Below, piece by piece: positions 14,735-23,186 of a stretch of 64,000 nucleotides of DNA; position 1 is the first letter of the stretch; every line of letters starts with the position of its first letter. The translations under genes were made by a program, and so were the position numbers. A model generated the notes under the pieces. It had not been told where the DNA came from. It saw only the letters and a list, made by a program, of their open reading frames with translations, and did no database searches. Origin of the DNA: Bacteroidaceae bacterium (GTDB taxonomy: Bacteria > Bacteroidota > Bacteroidia > Bacteroidales > Bacteroidaceae); contig JAFXTO010000039.1 in the NCBI GenBank assembly GCA_017535725.1, positions 1 to 64,000 of the forward strand, given 5' to 3'.

Positions 14735-15880
14735 ATGTTTCAACTGTCACCGTCATCTCTACAGAACCTTTTGGAAAAAGGTCGTGAATTAAGGGAGGGT
14801 CGCCCTGAAGGGGTCAGCCTTTCAGCTTATCTGCAAGCCACACTCATGGATCGTTTTCCGGAGATTACAGCTTCGGAAGCGGAACAAATCGTAACAGACC
14901 TGCAATATGGTGTGCGCGAGTTCAATAGCCGATACCTCATCGTGAAGCAGAACGAGAAGGAGGTCGACCTGCTGCCTTTGCTGGAAGGTTTGAGCATCGA
15001 GGATAAGTTCAATGCGCTGGTGAATCTGCAAACTGTCCTGCAGGTGTACCTCCAAGAGCCGAAGTCGCTGAGTCAGGAGGATTTAGATGCCATTCGTAGT
15101 ACAATCGTAGGGCAGCGTGAACCCAGCGAGGCCTCCATCGCCCAGCTGCAGGAAGAACTTTCCGGTAGGTTCATGCAGATCCAGCTGGATGCCATTGGTG
15201 TAGACTCCGTCAGAGCTATTCTATCCAGTTCTGAGTTAACTCCGGAAACAGCGTTTGACTTCCTCAACGACGAGAGCAATGCGCACTACGCTGCGCTGGC
15301 TGCTTATATCTGTCGTCGGGAAGGTGATGAAGCTTTGCAAGCAGCTCCTTCCGATAACCGTTTGCTGGGTTCGACCATTGCAGCTGGCTTTGCACAAGCT
15401 ACCAATGACCTGTTGCTGGCGACCAACCAAATCACCCAGAGCCAGTGGGAGCGCCTCACCAAGGGAGTGCTTGGCACGCTGTTGTTCCTGGTGCTCTTGG
15501 CTGCTGATTTGCTGACGAACTGTGTAGTCGGTCTTGGACTGATGGCACTCGTGATGTCCGTTCTTGGTACGAGCATGTTTAGCTTGATTGTCGCCTTCGG
15601 ATTGGTCTGGGTTTGTTGCGACTACGTGGCCGATAAGGGGTCTCAGGCCGTCTTCTATCTGCTGGATAAGGCTGGTGCGTGGTATGACCGGGTCGTGGCT
15701 TGGCTTCGTTCCAAGTTCCAAACCAAGCGACCTGCCGGAACACAGACCGCAGAAGAAGCCGTGACCACAGAAGAGACTGTGACCACAGAAGGGACCGAAG
15801 AGGTCGAAGAAGGGCAGACCATGGCCGAGGAGACCACCACGAACGAGCAGTTAGGAAGTCGAAATCTGCAACCCGCATAA
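14735..15880 (+). CDS. membrane protein of the cluster, paralogue 2 (LQPA tail)
   Basis: 381 residues, homologous in plan to the protein at 13491-14651: a helical head of about 235 residues, a hydrophobic core (about 247-306, GVLGTLLFLVLLAADLLTN onward), then an amphipathic region and an acidic tail made of TTEETVTTEGTEEVEEG-like repeats, ending NLQPA at the very C-terminus. The two are diverged beyond simple recent duplication: the heads align by pattern (YLQ.LM...... .EAE.IV) but not at high identity. No known domain is recognised. Confidence 0.75.
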   Translation: MFQLSPSSLQNLLEKGRELREGRPEGVSLSAYLQATLMDRFPEITASEAEQIVTDLQYGVREFNSRYLIVKQNEKEVDLLPLLEGLSIEDKFNALVNLQTVLQVYLQEPKSLSQEDLDAIRSTIVGQREPSEASIAQLQEELSGRFMQIQLDAIGVDSVRAILSSSELTPETAFDFLNDESNAHYAALAAYICRREGDEALQAAPSDNRLLGSTIAAGFAQATNDLLLATNQITQSQWERLTKGVLGTLLFLVLLAADLLTNCVVGLGLMALVMSVLGTSMFSLIVAFGLVWVCCDYVADKGSQAVFYLLDKAGAWYDRVVAWLRSKFQTKRPAGTQTAEEAVTTEETVTTEGTEEVEEGQTMAEETTTNEQLGSRNLQPA

Positions 15881-15929
15881 TAAAGGTGTGTTGTGAAAAT
15901 TCAAGTATAGGACAATCATCTTTTTAGTT

Positions 15930-16613
15930 ATGTCACTAACAGTTACTACCATCCTTTTTCTTACTGCCGTAGCGTTGGAGTTAGCCATTGCTTGGCTGCA
16001 AGAGCGTAAAGGACTGGGCACTTCGCTGCCACCCGTGGATGTGAAGGGCATTTTGGAAGAACATTATCATCCTTGCGAGGTAGATATTGCTATGCGTCAG
16101 GAGTGCGCCAGTCTGCTGGAACGCGAGTTCCCGAATCCTCCGGAACTTCCTATGTGGAATCGCATCGACCAGAAGATGCGGTCTATGACCACCTCCCAGC
16201 GCCGTGATTTCCTCCGCCGACTGGCCGAGGAAGCTGCCCACACGATGAAGGTGCAGATTCGTGGAATCCGCTTTGAGGACATTGCAGGCTATGGTTGTTA
16301 TCAGGCAGAAAATGATACTATCGTTATCTCCAATGCCTACCTCTCGATGGAAAATGAAGGCGTGGAAACCGTGAAAACCATTTTCCATGAATTGAAGCAT
16401 GCTGTGCAGTACCATGCCATAGCAACGGGCGGTAACGTCTGGGGGTACCCGCGTGAGGTGCTTATTGCCTGGGTGAACAATTATCAGCACTATATTTACC
16501 CCACCAAGGATCCGGAAGGGTATTTCTATCAGCCTTTGGAAATCGATGCCTTCGGATTCGAGAACAGCTTGGTTCCCTCCTCCGTACCTACTTTTAAATT
16601 TCATGTCGTTTAA
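15930..16613 (+). CDS. membrane-anchored HExxH metalloprotein
   Basis: 227 residues. An N-terminal signal-anchor helix (MSLTVTTILFLTAVALELAI) is followed by a soluble domain with IFHELKHAVQYH: H153, E154 and H157 form an HExxH zinc-binding helix. A possible third ligand Glu is in PLEIDAFGFE about 50 residues on. This is the arrangement of gluzincin-type peptidases, although the domain is small and the family is not recognised. In context it may process one of the cluster's membrane proteins or a substrate presented by the AAA+ and Hsp70-like ATPases. Confidence 0.7.
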   Translation: MSLTVTTILFLTAVALELAIAWLQERKGLGTSLPPVDVKGILEEHYHPCEVDIAMRQECASLLEREFPNPPELPMWNRIDQKMRSMTTSQRRDFLRRLAEEAAHTMKVQIRGIRFEDIAGYGCYQAENDTIVISNAYLSMENEGVETVKTIFHELKHAVQYHAIATGGNVWGYPREVLIAWVNNYQHYIYPTKDPEGYFYQPLEIDAFGFENSLVPSSVPTFKFHVV

Positions 16614-17079
16614 CTCTTTCTACTCTCAGATGATTTATTTGGATATCTATCAAAAGCTGGCCACTCTCCCGGAACTGAGTTCCTGGGAGCGACTGAAGAT
16701 GACCTTTCAGATTGCGCGCTGCTCCGAGAACATCCGTTCGGAAATCCTGACCTATCTGGACGACCAGACTCCAAGTGACTTTGAACTGAACCTGCAGTTC
16801 CAGGATCCGAAGACAGGCGAGCTACGTAATTCGACCGTCATGGTCAGGGACGTGGAACAGAAATTGCATATAGACACGCTTCCTGCGCTGTTATATATGG
16901 ATTGGATTCGGCGCGAACCCCGTCGGGCGGCTATCTATACGCGCCGTATTGACAGCATCGAACTCCCATCGCCCGAGAAACTGCGTGCCCATATAGACCC
17001 CGAACTGCTGGAAGCGGCCGACAAAGTGTATGCCCAGGAACAGCAGGCAGACGAACAGTTGTTGCGGTCAGCTAACTGA
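16603..17079 (+). CDS. unknown cluster protein (158 aa)
   Basis: 158 residues if started at ATG 16603, which overlaps the previous gene by 11 bases; ATG 16630 would give 149. There is no membrane segment. The protein looks helical at both ends (SSWERLKMTFQIARCSENIR; PELLEAADKVYAQEQQADEQLL) with a beta-rich middle. No known motif is seen. It sits between the HExxH gene and the AAA+ gene with a 29-base gap to the latter and could be an adaptor. The function is unknown. Confidence 0.65.
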   Translation: MSFNSFYSQMIYLDIYQKLATLPELSSWERLKMTFQIARCSENIRSEILTYLDDQTPSDFELNLQFQDPKTGELRNSTVMVRDVEQKLHIDTLPALLYMDWIRREPRRAAIYTRRIDSIELPSPEKLRAHIDPELLEAADKVYAQEQQADEQLLRSAN

Positions 17080-17108
17080 ATGCAGATTTTAGGTGTATTT
17101 TCAGAAAA

Positions 17109-19109
17109 ATGAAAATGGAAAGGATGAACACAGCCAGCGATTATCTGGAAAGTCAGCGAGGGCGCCTCTCAGAAGCTCTGAAGAAGGCCTACCTTGCAGG
17201 TCAACATATCGTTTATATCGTGACGACCGACTACGGGGTCGTCCGCGACGTCCTGCGTTATCACCCAATTATACTTACTCGTGAGAAAGCCGTTACCATC
17301 AAGCAGCCTCCTGTGGTTCGTGATGGCGTGGTCGTTACCGAGGGGGTAGCCGCAGAACCGCAGACGATGTTCTACGGAGTAGAGGCGTTGCAGAATTTCA
17401 ATCCTGCGGAACCCAGTATTTGTTTGGTGACTATCACGGAGAGAGCGGAACAGAACCTGGCAGTCTGTGCAGGACTGAAGAAGTTCGTGGAGCACCTGGG
17501 AGGTGTTGCGCCGGAGAACAAGAAAGTCAACTACCAGCGTTCGATGGTTGTCATCGTAACTCCCGTTGCTCCCGATGTTCCAGCGGAAGTGGCTCCCTTC
17601 TGCCGTGTCCTCAGGGTTGGGCATCCGTCGGAATCAGAAATCCGTAAGCTCATCATCGAGCAGGTCCTCAAGTTGGATCATAAGCATATCGCAGAAGCTC
17701 CGGGAGGGGACACTTACCTGCGACAGATGGTGCTCTATATGAAAGGCCTGACCCGTCAGAAGATTCAGCAGACCCTGGGACGCATCAAGTCTGAGCTGGA
17801 CCGCGTGTTTATCCTTCCCGGCAATCAGGAGGAGTTTAATGAACTCGTTCGTATTATCATTGAGGAGAAGACCCAGCTGCTGGAGAACTCCAAAATCCTG
17901 AAGCTTCAACGAGTCAGCAAGTCCATGAAGAAGGTGAATGGCATGAGTCGGCTGACAGCCTGGTTAGAGATGCGCAAGCGGGTTATTGCCAATCCGGAGG
18001 AGGTCTGGCGGACTGTGCGTGTGCCGCAGCCTAAGGGTATCCTGCTTTCGGGTATTCCAGGAACTGGAAAGTCCCTGGCTGCCAAGACCACGGCACATGT
18101 CTTCGGCGACCTGCCCTTGCTGCAACTGGATATGGGAAATGTTATGGATAAATATCAGGGCGAGTCGGAGCACAAGATTGAGGAAGCTCTGCAGCTGGCT
18201 GAGGCAATGTCCCCCTGCATCCTCTGGATAGACGAGATAGAGAAAGGTATTGCCGGCGCAGCAGGCGGTTCGGGCAGCAGCGAGTCCATGCAACGAATCT
18301 TCGGGAAACTGCTGACGTGGATGCAGGAAAAGGAGGAACGCGGCATCTGTTGCTTCGTCTTTGCCACCGCCAACAGTATCGATAATATCCCGCCCGAGCT
18401 GTTCCGTAGTGGCCGCTTCGACGAGAAGTTCTTCACCTTCTTCCCGTCTGCCAAGGAATGTGTTGATATCTTCCTCGGATTGGTCAACGGCCAGCAGCAT
18501 GCTTTCGTGGCCGAACAGAGGCAACGTGGTGAAGAACATCCCGTACACCTATTTGATGTTGGCATTTTGCAACGAGATTTCTTCGCCCAGATATTAGACA
18601 GTGAGGTCGTACTCCCACCGGATAGTGATGTGGTGCTCCCCGTTCCCTCTTCCAAGTCTCCGGGTAAGGTGCCGCGCGACAAGAAGTTCATGACTGGTTC
18701 GGATATCGAGGCCATCGTGGAAAGGGCCAAACTGATTATGTACTATCGTGGACAGACTGAGCAGCGGAGAGGTCATGCGGTCTATTCCACGGCACTTTTC
18801 AGGGACGCTATCTGTACGGCCATCAGCGAAATCAAGACCTACGGACAGACCAACGCCCGCAATGTTGCCAACTGCTATGTCCAACTCTCCGAGCATAACT
18901 TCTCTCCCGTCTCGGATGAGATAGTGGTACCTTTCGATTACCCTGACATCACGAGGTTGGAGGACGATGGGCTTCCCTTTGATTTGTGGTTGGAAGGCGA
19001 CAACGGGGCGGTAGATTATTATCGCCATTTGCAGACAAGGTACGACCAACAGTTGTTCTGCTACGTTGGAATGGCTGTCAATCAATACGTAAAACCCGAT
19101 AATCATTGA
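17109..19109 (+). CDS. AAA+ ATPase, Ycf46/FtsH-like
   Basis: 666 residues. Residues 1-290 lack Walker motifs but have a degenerate AAA-like feel (IVYIVTTDYGVVRDVL, SMVVIVTPVAPDVPAEV, then LTRQKIQQTLGRI), as in Ycf46-type proteins with a dead first module. The second module is complete: Walker A GIPGTGKS (K321), Walker B CILWIDEIEK (D375, E376), sensor 1 VFATANSID and arginine-finger region FRSGRFDEKF. A sensor-2 helical lid follows (TGSDIEAIVERAKLI), and then an extra C-terminal segment (about 590-666, from PVSDEIVVPFDYPD). There is no fused protease domain, so it would need a partner, perhaps the HExxH protein. Likely a remodelling ATPase. Confidence 0.8.
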   Translation: MKMERMNTASDYLESQRGRLSEALKKAYLAGQHIVYIVTTDYGVVRDVLRYHPIILTREKAVTIKQPPVVRDGVVVTEGVAAEPQTMFYGVEALQNFNPAEPSICLVTITERAEQNLAVCAGLKKFVEHLGGVAPENKKVNYQRSMVVIVTPVAPDVPAEVAPFCRVLRVGHPSESEIRKLIIEQVLKLDHKHIAEAPGGDTYLRQMVLYMKGLTRQKIQQTLGRIKSELDRVFILPGNQEEFNELVRIIIEEKTQLLENSKILKLQRVSKSMKKVNGMSRLTAWLEMRKRVIANPEEVWRTVRVPQPKGILLSGIPGTGKSLAAKTTAHVFGDLPLLQLDMGNVMDKYQGESEHKIEEALQLAEAMSPCILWIDEIEKGIAGAAGGSGSSESMQRIFGKLLTWMQEKEERGICCFVFATANSIDNIPPELFRSGRFDEKFFTFFPSAKECVDIFLGLVNGQQHAFVAEQRQRGEEHPVHLFDVGILQRDFFAQILDSEVVLPPDSDVVLPVPSSKSPGKVPRDKKFMTGSDIEAIVERAKLIMYYRGQTEQRRGHAVYSTALFRDAICTAISEIKTYGQTNARNVANCYVQLSEHNFSPVSDEIVVPFDYPDITRLEDDGLPFDLWLEGDNGAVDYYRHLQTRYDQQLFCYVGMAVNQYVKPDNH

Positions 19110-19116
19110 AGCACCT

Positions 19117-20139
19117 ATGAAACTACGAGGAGTAATAATTACCAACAGGATGAACCTCTGTGAGTTCTTTGACTTTCAGGAATTCTGGTCCAAGCGCCAG
19201 GAATTCGTGGACACCCTCCAAAAGGATGTGTTCTTCGGTTCCGCTCATTCAGAACCTTATGTCCTGTACTCAGTGGTCGCTGATTGGATAGGCGGGAATC
19301 TGAAACTACAAATGAACTACAATAAGACGCGATTGACCCCAGCGGCCGTCATTGTGAAGGGTAGAAGCGTGCCCCGTCGCTTCTCCAATGGTTGTGGAGA
19401 TGCATTGGGCAAGCTTTCGGAGCCCGACGCCTTGGGGCTGGTCGCTCTCTATGAGATGATGGGGCGTGATCTGAGTCTCGATATCGAGCAGGTACTGCCC
19501 GTCTTCCGTATAGACTTTATAGATCCAAAGAGTTCCTTCTGGGGAGTGCAGGGTGGTCGCGCCCACGTACTTCCTCCTTTGGACCGAAGCCAGATATCTG
19601 AAACCATGGAATTGCGGAACGTACTGATTGTCAATACGGGAGCAGCCGGAGATTTGGATGCCGTTGTGAAATTCGGTTCTCGCGAGCTACATCTGTCCCG
19701 CGGTGAATGTTGCCGGGCTATCTTCTGTGGCGGCTGTTGTCTGCATCTGCTGCCCCGCGTCTTTGGCGACCTTGAACTGTACCTGTCCAAGCCCCGTACC
19801 TCCAGCCTACGTAATCGTGCAGGCGTACCCATCCAGAACTCTGGAAGCGTGCTTTCTGTCGCTGCGGGCAGCGGAGGCTTCGTGTTGCTGACGGACGAAA
19901 AAACAGACCCCGTGGTGGCGCGCCATAGCAAGATTGACGATTCCTCCATCAACTACGGCCTGCCCAAGGACGAACGCCCCGTACATATCGCGATGAGCCC
20001 CAGCGGAAGAGATATCTACGTGCTGACCAATCGCAGACGACTCTACCACTATCCCAGCGATATAGATGAAGTCGAGTGCAAGGATCAGCAGGTGCTGATG
20101 GTAGATTTTATAGATGGCAAATTAGTTATTACAAAATAA
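19117..20139 (+). CDS. unknown cluster protein (340 aa)
   Basis: 340 residues, seven bases after the AAA+ gene. The first 230 residues are mixed alpha/beta with no recognised motif (starting MKLRGVIITNRMNLCEFFDF). The last 80 read like one or two beta-propeller blades (SVLSVAAGSGGFVLLTD, VHIAMSPSGRDIYVLTNRRRLYHY). A Cys-rich strand (GECCRAIFCGGCCLHLL) is notable. There is no signal peptide. Possibly a scaffold or sensor; no function can be assigned. Confidence 0.65.
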   Translation: MKLRGVIITNRMNLCEFFDFQEFWSKRQEFVDTLQKDVFFGSAHSEPYVLYSVVADWIGGNLKLQMNYNKTRLTPAAVIVKGRSVPRRFSNGCGDALGKLSEPDALGLVALYEMMGRDLSLDIEQVLPVFRIDFIDPKSSFWGVQGGRAHVLPPLDRSQISETMELRNVLIVNTGAAGDLDAVVKFGSRELHLSRGECCRAIFCGGCCLHLLPRVFGDLELYLSKPRTSSLRNRAGVPIQNSGSVLSVAAGSGGFVLLTDEKTDPVVARHSKIDDSSINYGLPKDERPVHIAMSPSGRDIYVLTNRRRLYHYPSDIDEVECKDQQVLMVDFIDGKLVITK

Positions 20140-20147
20140 GGAATACA

Positions 20148-20942
20148 ATGGAACAAGAATCAGTAAAACGCCTTTCTCAGGCTATCGGAAGCAATAAAAT
20201 AGAACAGGTGAAGGAAACCGTTCGGGGGGAACTGCGCAGCAAAATCGACCGTCTGCCTATTGATGCAACGCTGCAGGGCGAACTCTTGTCTGCCGTCTCA
20301 CGTCTGCTGTACCCTGTGCAGCCCAAAGCCAGCCTGGGCGCCATCACCGTGGCTACGGGCGCTCCAGCAGAGTGGCTGATGCCAGTAGTCATTTTTGTGG
20401 TGATAACCTTGCTCATTCTGGTTGGCAAGCTAAGTATCCTGCTTGCTCTCTGTCTTGCCGCGGTTGCTGTCTTCGGCTTCAGTAAATGGTTCAGGAAATC
20501 GTTGGACAGACCAGCTCCGGAACCCAGGCTCCTCTTAGAAGGCAGCCCGGAACAGCTCTCTGTAGATATCGAAAAAGTGGTAGGAATGCTGGAGGACGTC
20601 GTGGACACCCTACAGCAGCCCAGGCAAGAACAACCAACGAAGGCGTTGCCGCTCATGGATTGTTACCCCAATGTCATCCGCTGGTTGCAAAACCTGTATG
20701 TGGACAGCGTGGAGCTGGAAGAGAAGCAGCAGGATCGCATCAAACGAAGTGTGCAGACACTGCTCAGGCAATGTTACTATGAAATAGTGGACTACGATGG
20801 AACCAACCTCGAGTTTTTCCAGACGGATCGGTCATCACTCGTAGATGCAACGACCCAGTTGGCACCCGCTATTGTGGATTCCCGAAGTGGCAAGATGGTA
20901 GTACCTGGTTCTGTCCTGTTCACGATGGATGCAAAGATTTAA
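20148..20942 (+). CDS. membrane protein, possible GrpE-like cofactor of the adjacent Hsp70-like protein
   Basis: 264 residues from ATG 20148, eight bases after the previous stop. A helical head (about 1-60) leads to a hydrophobic hairpin of two helices (about 83-125, WLMPVVIFVVITLLILVG onward). A cytoplasmic tail has a long helix (PEQLSVDIEKVVGMLEDVVDTL), a second helix (WLQNLYVDSVELEEKQQDRIK) and a short beta unit (YYEIVDYDGTNLEFF to APAIVDSRSGKMVVPGSVLF). The helix-then-beta layout and the position just before an Hsp70-like gene suggest a nucleotide-exchange role like GrpE. This is inference; sequence identity is not evident by eye. Confidence 0.6.
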   Translation: MEQESVKRLSQAIGSNKIEQVKETVRGELRSKIDRLPIDATLQGELLSAVSRLLYPVQPKASLGAITVATGAPAEWLMPVVIFVVITLLILVGKLSILLALCLAAVAVFGFSKWFRKSLDRPAPEPRLLLEGSPEQLSVDIEKVVGMLEDVVDTLQQPRQEQPTKALPLMDCYPNVIRWLQNLYVDSVELEEKQQDRIKRSVQTLLRQCYYEIVDYDGTNLEFFQTDRSSLVDATTQLAPAIVDSRSGKMVVPGSVLFTMDAKI

Positions 20943-20980
20943 GAACTAATGAAGAATAACATTTTAATAAAAGATTGATT

Positions 20981-22783
20981 ATGGTACGTTATTTGATAGG
21001 TATAGACTTCGGTCATGGCGAAACGACCGCTTCCTGCGTGGACCTTCAGTCCGCAGACCACACCCCGTGGCACCTCAATATTCTGGATGGCAGTACAGAT
21101 GAGGCTCGTAAGGTGGAGTCATGTGTCTGGTCTGGTACCAACAAGGAACAGTGGCATTTAGGCTGTCCGTCCATGGATGGTGCCCGCGATTTCTTTATCA
21201 ACTTCAAGGCGCCCATGAACGAGATAACCCCGGAGAACAAAATGGCATACGCCTCGTTCATCAAGTTGGTGTATGAGCATATTCTGGAGAACCAGTCCGC
21301 CCTGTTCACCTACGATAGGAGGACGGGTGAGCGCAATTATGAAATCTACATTGCCTGTCCCTCTGGCTGGAACAAGGAAGACCCCAAGCAGATACATGAA
21401 TATCTGGAATTCTTCAAAACCATCATTCCCGCCACGTGGGTGTTGCGCGAAAGCGATGCCGCCTACTTCAAGTTCAAGGACAAGGAACAGGCGCAGGCCA
21501 AGTCTATACTTGTGATTGATGTCGGTTCCAGCACCATCGACTTCACGTTCTACAACGAAGGTGGCATGAACCTGACCGAAGGGTTCAAGCATGGAGCATC
21601 GCGCATGGAGAGAGACATCCTGCGATACATCGAACAGCATTTCCCGGAATACATCGAGGCACGGGATGAACAGGATGCCGCATTCGCACAGGAGCAAAAC
21701 AAGAAACGCAACTGGCGAAACTACGTACTCCATGATATCAAGATTCGCAAGGAAGAATTCTACACAAAAGGAGGACCGGATACAATAGGAACAATGGTAC
21801 TGGATATAAGCAACCGTCGGTTCCTTCACACGTTGCGCAAACGCCTGTTCGATAATATCACATTCGACAAGACCAAACTCGAGGAGGTTTTGGCTCAGTA
21901 TTGCAGCACGCTCCGTCAGGACTTCGAAAGCGTGGCCGCGCGCGTAGCGCCTGAGACCGTTATCCTGACGGGTGGTGCGTCGCGCATGCCTTGGTTGCAG
22001 CTGTTGGTGAAGGATGTCTTCTCCAGTGCGAAGGTGTTGAGGGACGATAATCCATCGTACGTCGTATCGGATGGCATCGCTGCCTACGCCTACGCCAAGC
22101 ACGAATATATGCAAAGCCTTGATTCGTTGGTGGGGCGTTTCTGGAGTGAACATTCCGACAGTAAGCTTTCAGACCTCATCTTCGAGGGATTCAATGACAC
22201 GCTCCGCACCATTCAGCTGCCGATGATCAAGACCATCTGCGACGCCTACGTGCGTGGCGAAATGAAGGATGCGGCAGGCAACTGCAGCACGCAGACCTTC
22301 ATCCCTGCTATGGAACGCCATAACAACGCAGTCCTTCGGGACAACTCGGGTCGCATCTCCGCAGAGGTCGACCGGCTGCTGGGCCAGCATTTAGATGGTA
22401 TTCTCACCGCGCAAATCAAGGAGCTCTTCCAAGAATGTTATGGCAATCGAGAAATAGAGGTGAATTTGGCCGTGGATCTGCACATTGGCTTGCAGGATGT
22501 CAGTATCGACAATCAATGGGATGCCCAGATGATTAAGGAGGTCACCGAGTCTTTGTTCGGCAATTGGCTCGCCAACGGTCGCATCGACAAGCACCGTGGA
22601 TCCAATGAGCGCCAACAATTCAGCACCCGCTTCTACGAGGAACAGGAAAGTGCAAAAGTCACGCTTCCGAATAGGATGATGATCTCGTTGGTGAACGGGC
22701 TGAAGGCTCAGATTCAGCGTGCTCTGGATGATGTGCGCCTCAAAGCTCCCTTCGAGACTATTTATTCCCAGGACAACAAATAA
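20981..22783 (+). CDS. Hsp70/actin-like ATPase
   Basis: 600 residues from ATG 20981 (a TTG two codons earlier is ignored). Actin/Hsp70 nucleotide-binding motifs are present: phosphate 1 LIGIDFGHGETTASCVD, phosphate 2 ILVIDVGSSTIDFTFYN (D180) and adenosine VILTGGASRMPWLQ (G331). The region after about 385 is helical and shows no canonical beta-sandwich substrate domain or EEVD tail, so this is a divergent Hsp70 relative rather than DnaK. As the last gene of the co-directional set, it probably works with the AAA+ protein and the membrane protein at 20148-20942. Confidence 0.8.
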   Translation: MVRYLIGIDFGHGETTASCVDLQSADHTPWHLNILDGSTDEARKVESCVWSGTNKEQWHLGCPSMDGARDFFINFKAPMNEITPENKMAYASFIKLVYEHILENQSALFTYDRRTGERNYEIYIACPSGWNKEDPKQIHEYLEFFKTIIPATWVLRESDAAYFKFKDKEQAQAKSILVIDVGSSTIDFTFYNEGGMNLTEGFKHGASRMERDILRYIEQHFPEYIEARDEQDAAFAQEQNKKRNWRNYVLHDIKIRKEEFYTKGGPDTIGTMVLDISNRRFLHTLRKRLFDNITFDKTKLEEVLAQYCSTLRQDFESVAARVAPETVILTGGASRMPWLQLLVKDVFSSAKVLRDDNPSYVVSDGIAAYAYAKHEYMQSLDSLVGRFWSEHSDSKLSDLIFEGFNDTLRTIQLPMIKTICDAYVRGEMKDAAGNCSTQTFIPAMERHNNAVLRDNSGRISAEVDRLLGQHLDGILTAQIKELFQECYGNREIEVNLAVDLHIGLQDVSIDNQWDAQMIKEVTESLFGNWLANGRIDKHRGSNERQQFSTRFYEEQESAKVTLPNRMMISLVNGLKAQIQRALDDVRLKAPFETIYSQDNK

Positions 22784-22829
22784 AAGGATGAATAGGGCAT
22801 CCCTCTTAGGGTTGTGACAGGAATAAAGG

Positions 22830-22852
22830 GCATGGCGGGAAAACCGCCATGC
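22830..22852. repeat. intergenic hairpin of family B
   Basis: A perfect 9-bp stem GCATGGCGG / CCGCCATGC with loop GAAAA (TTTTC on the minus strand). The same GGCGG-5 nt-CCGCC hairpin, twice with the TTTTC loop, is found in frame inside four genes at 32368, 41565, 46870 and 54008. It lies 47 bases after the Hsp70-like gene. There is no U run on the plus strand. Confidence 0.75.
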
Positions 22853-22985
22853 ACCAACTCTGAAACCCTTTAGTGTTGTGACCGAACCCCTTGACTATAT
22901 AGGCAGATAAGGGTGTGGAAGTTGGCGAAAGGGAGGACTGTTTTGTATAGGTTGTAAGGGGGGATGGGGACAAGGGATTATTGAA

Positions 22986-23034
22986 AATCGCGGCGCGCAT
23001 CACTGCGCACCGCGATTAACTTTATTGTGTTTTT
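22986..23034 (+). terminator. rho-independent terminator candidate for the cluster
   Basis: Stem AATCGCGG(C)GCGCA, loop TCAC, then TGCGC(A)CCGCGATT, followed by AACTTTATTGTGTTTTTAAC. The strong stem plus T-rich trail suits termination of the transcript ending with the Hsp70-like gene. The remaining 22784-23186 sequence holds repeats of TTAGGGTTGTGAC/TTTAGTGTTGTGACC and no gene. Confidence 0.65.
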
Positions 23035-23134
23035 AACTTCTTAACTTCTCCGCCCGAAGGTGGAAGAAGTGGGTGTCATGGAAAAAGCGAAATTAAGGTT
23101 ACGAACATATAATTTGGATAAGAGAAGAGGTTTA

Positions 23135-23182
23135 AATTAATAGGGGGCTGTCCCATTGGGGCAGCACTCTGGGGTGCTGACG
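23135..23182 (-). terminator. stem-loop downstream of the nucleotidyltransferase gene
   Basis: Two adjacent hairpins, GCTG.CCC-ATTG-GGG.AGC (about 23146-23164) and CAGCAC-TCTGG-GGTGCTG (about 23163-23180). On the minus strand they are followed by CCCCCTATTAATTTAA. They lie just after the stop of the minus-strand gene at 23187. Confidence 0.5.
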
Positions 23183-23186
23183 GGTG

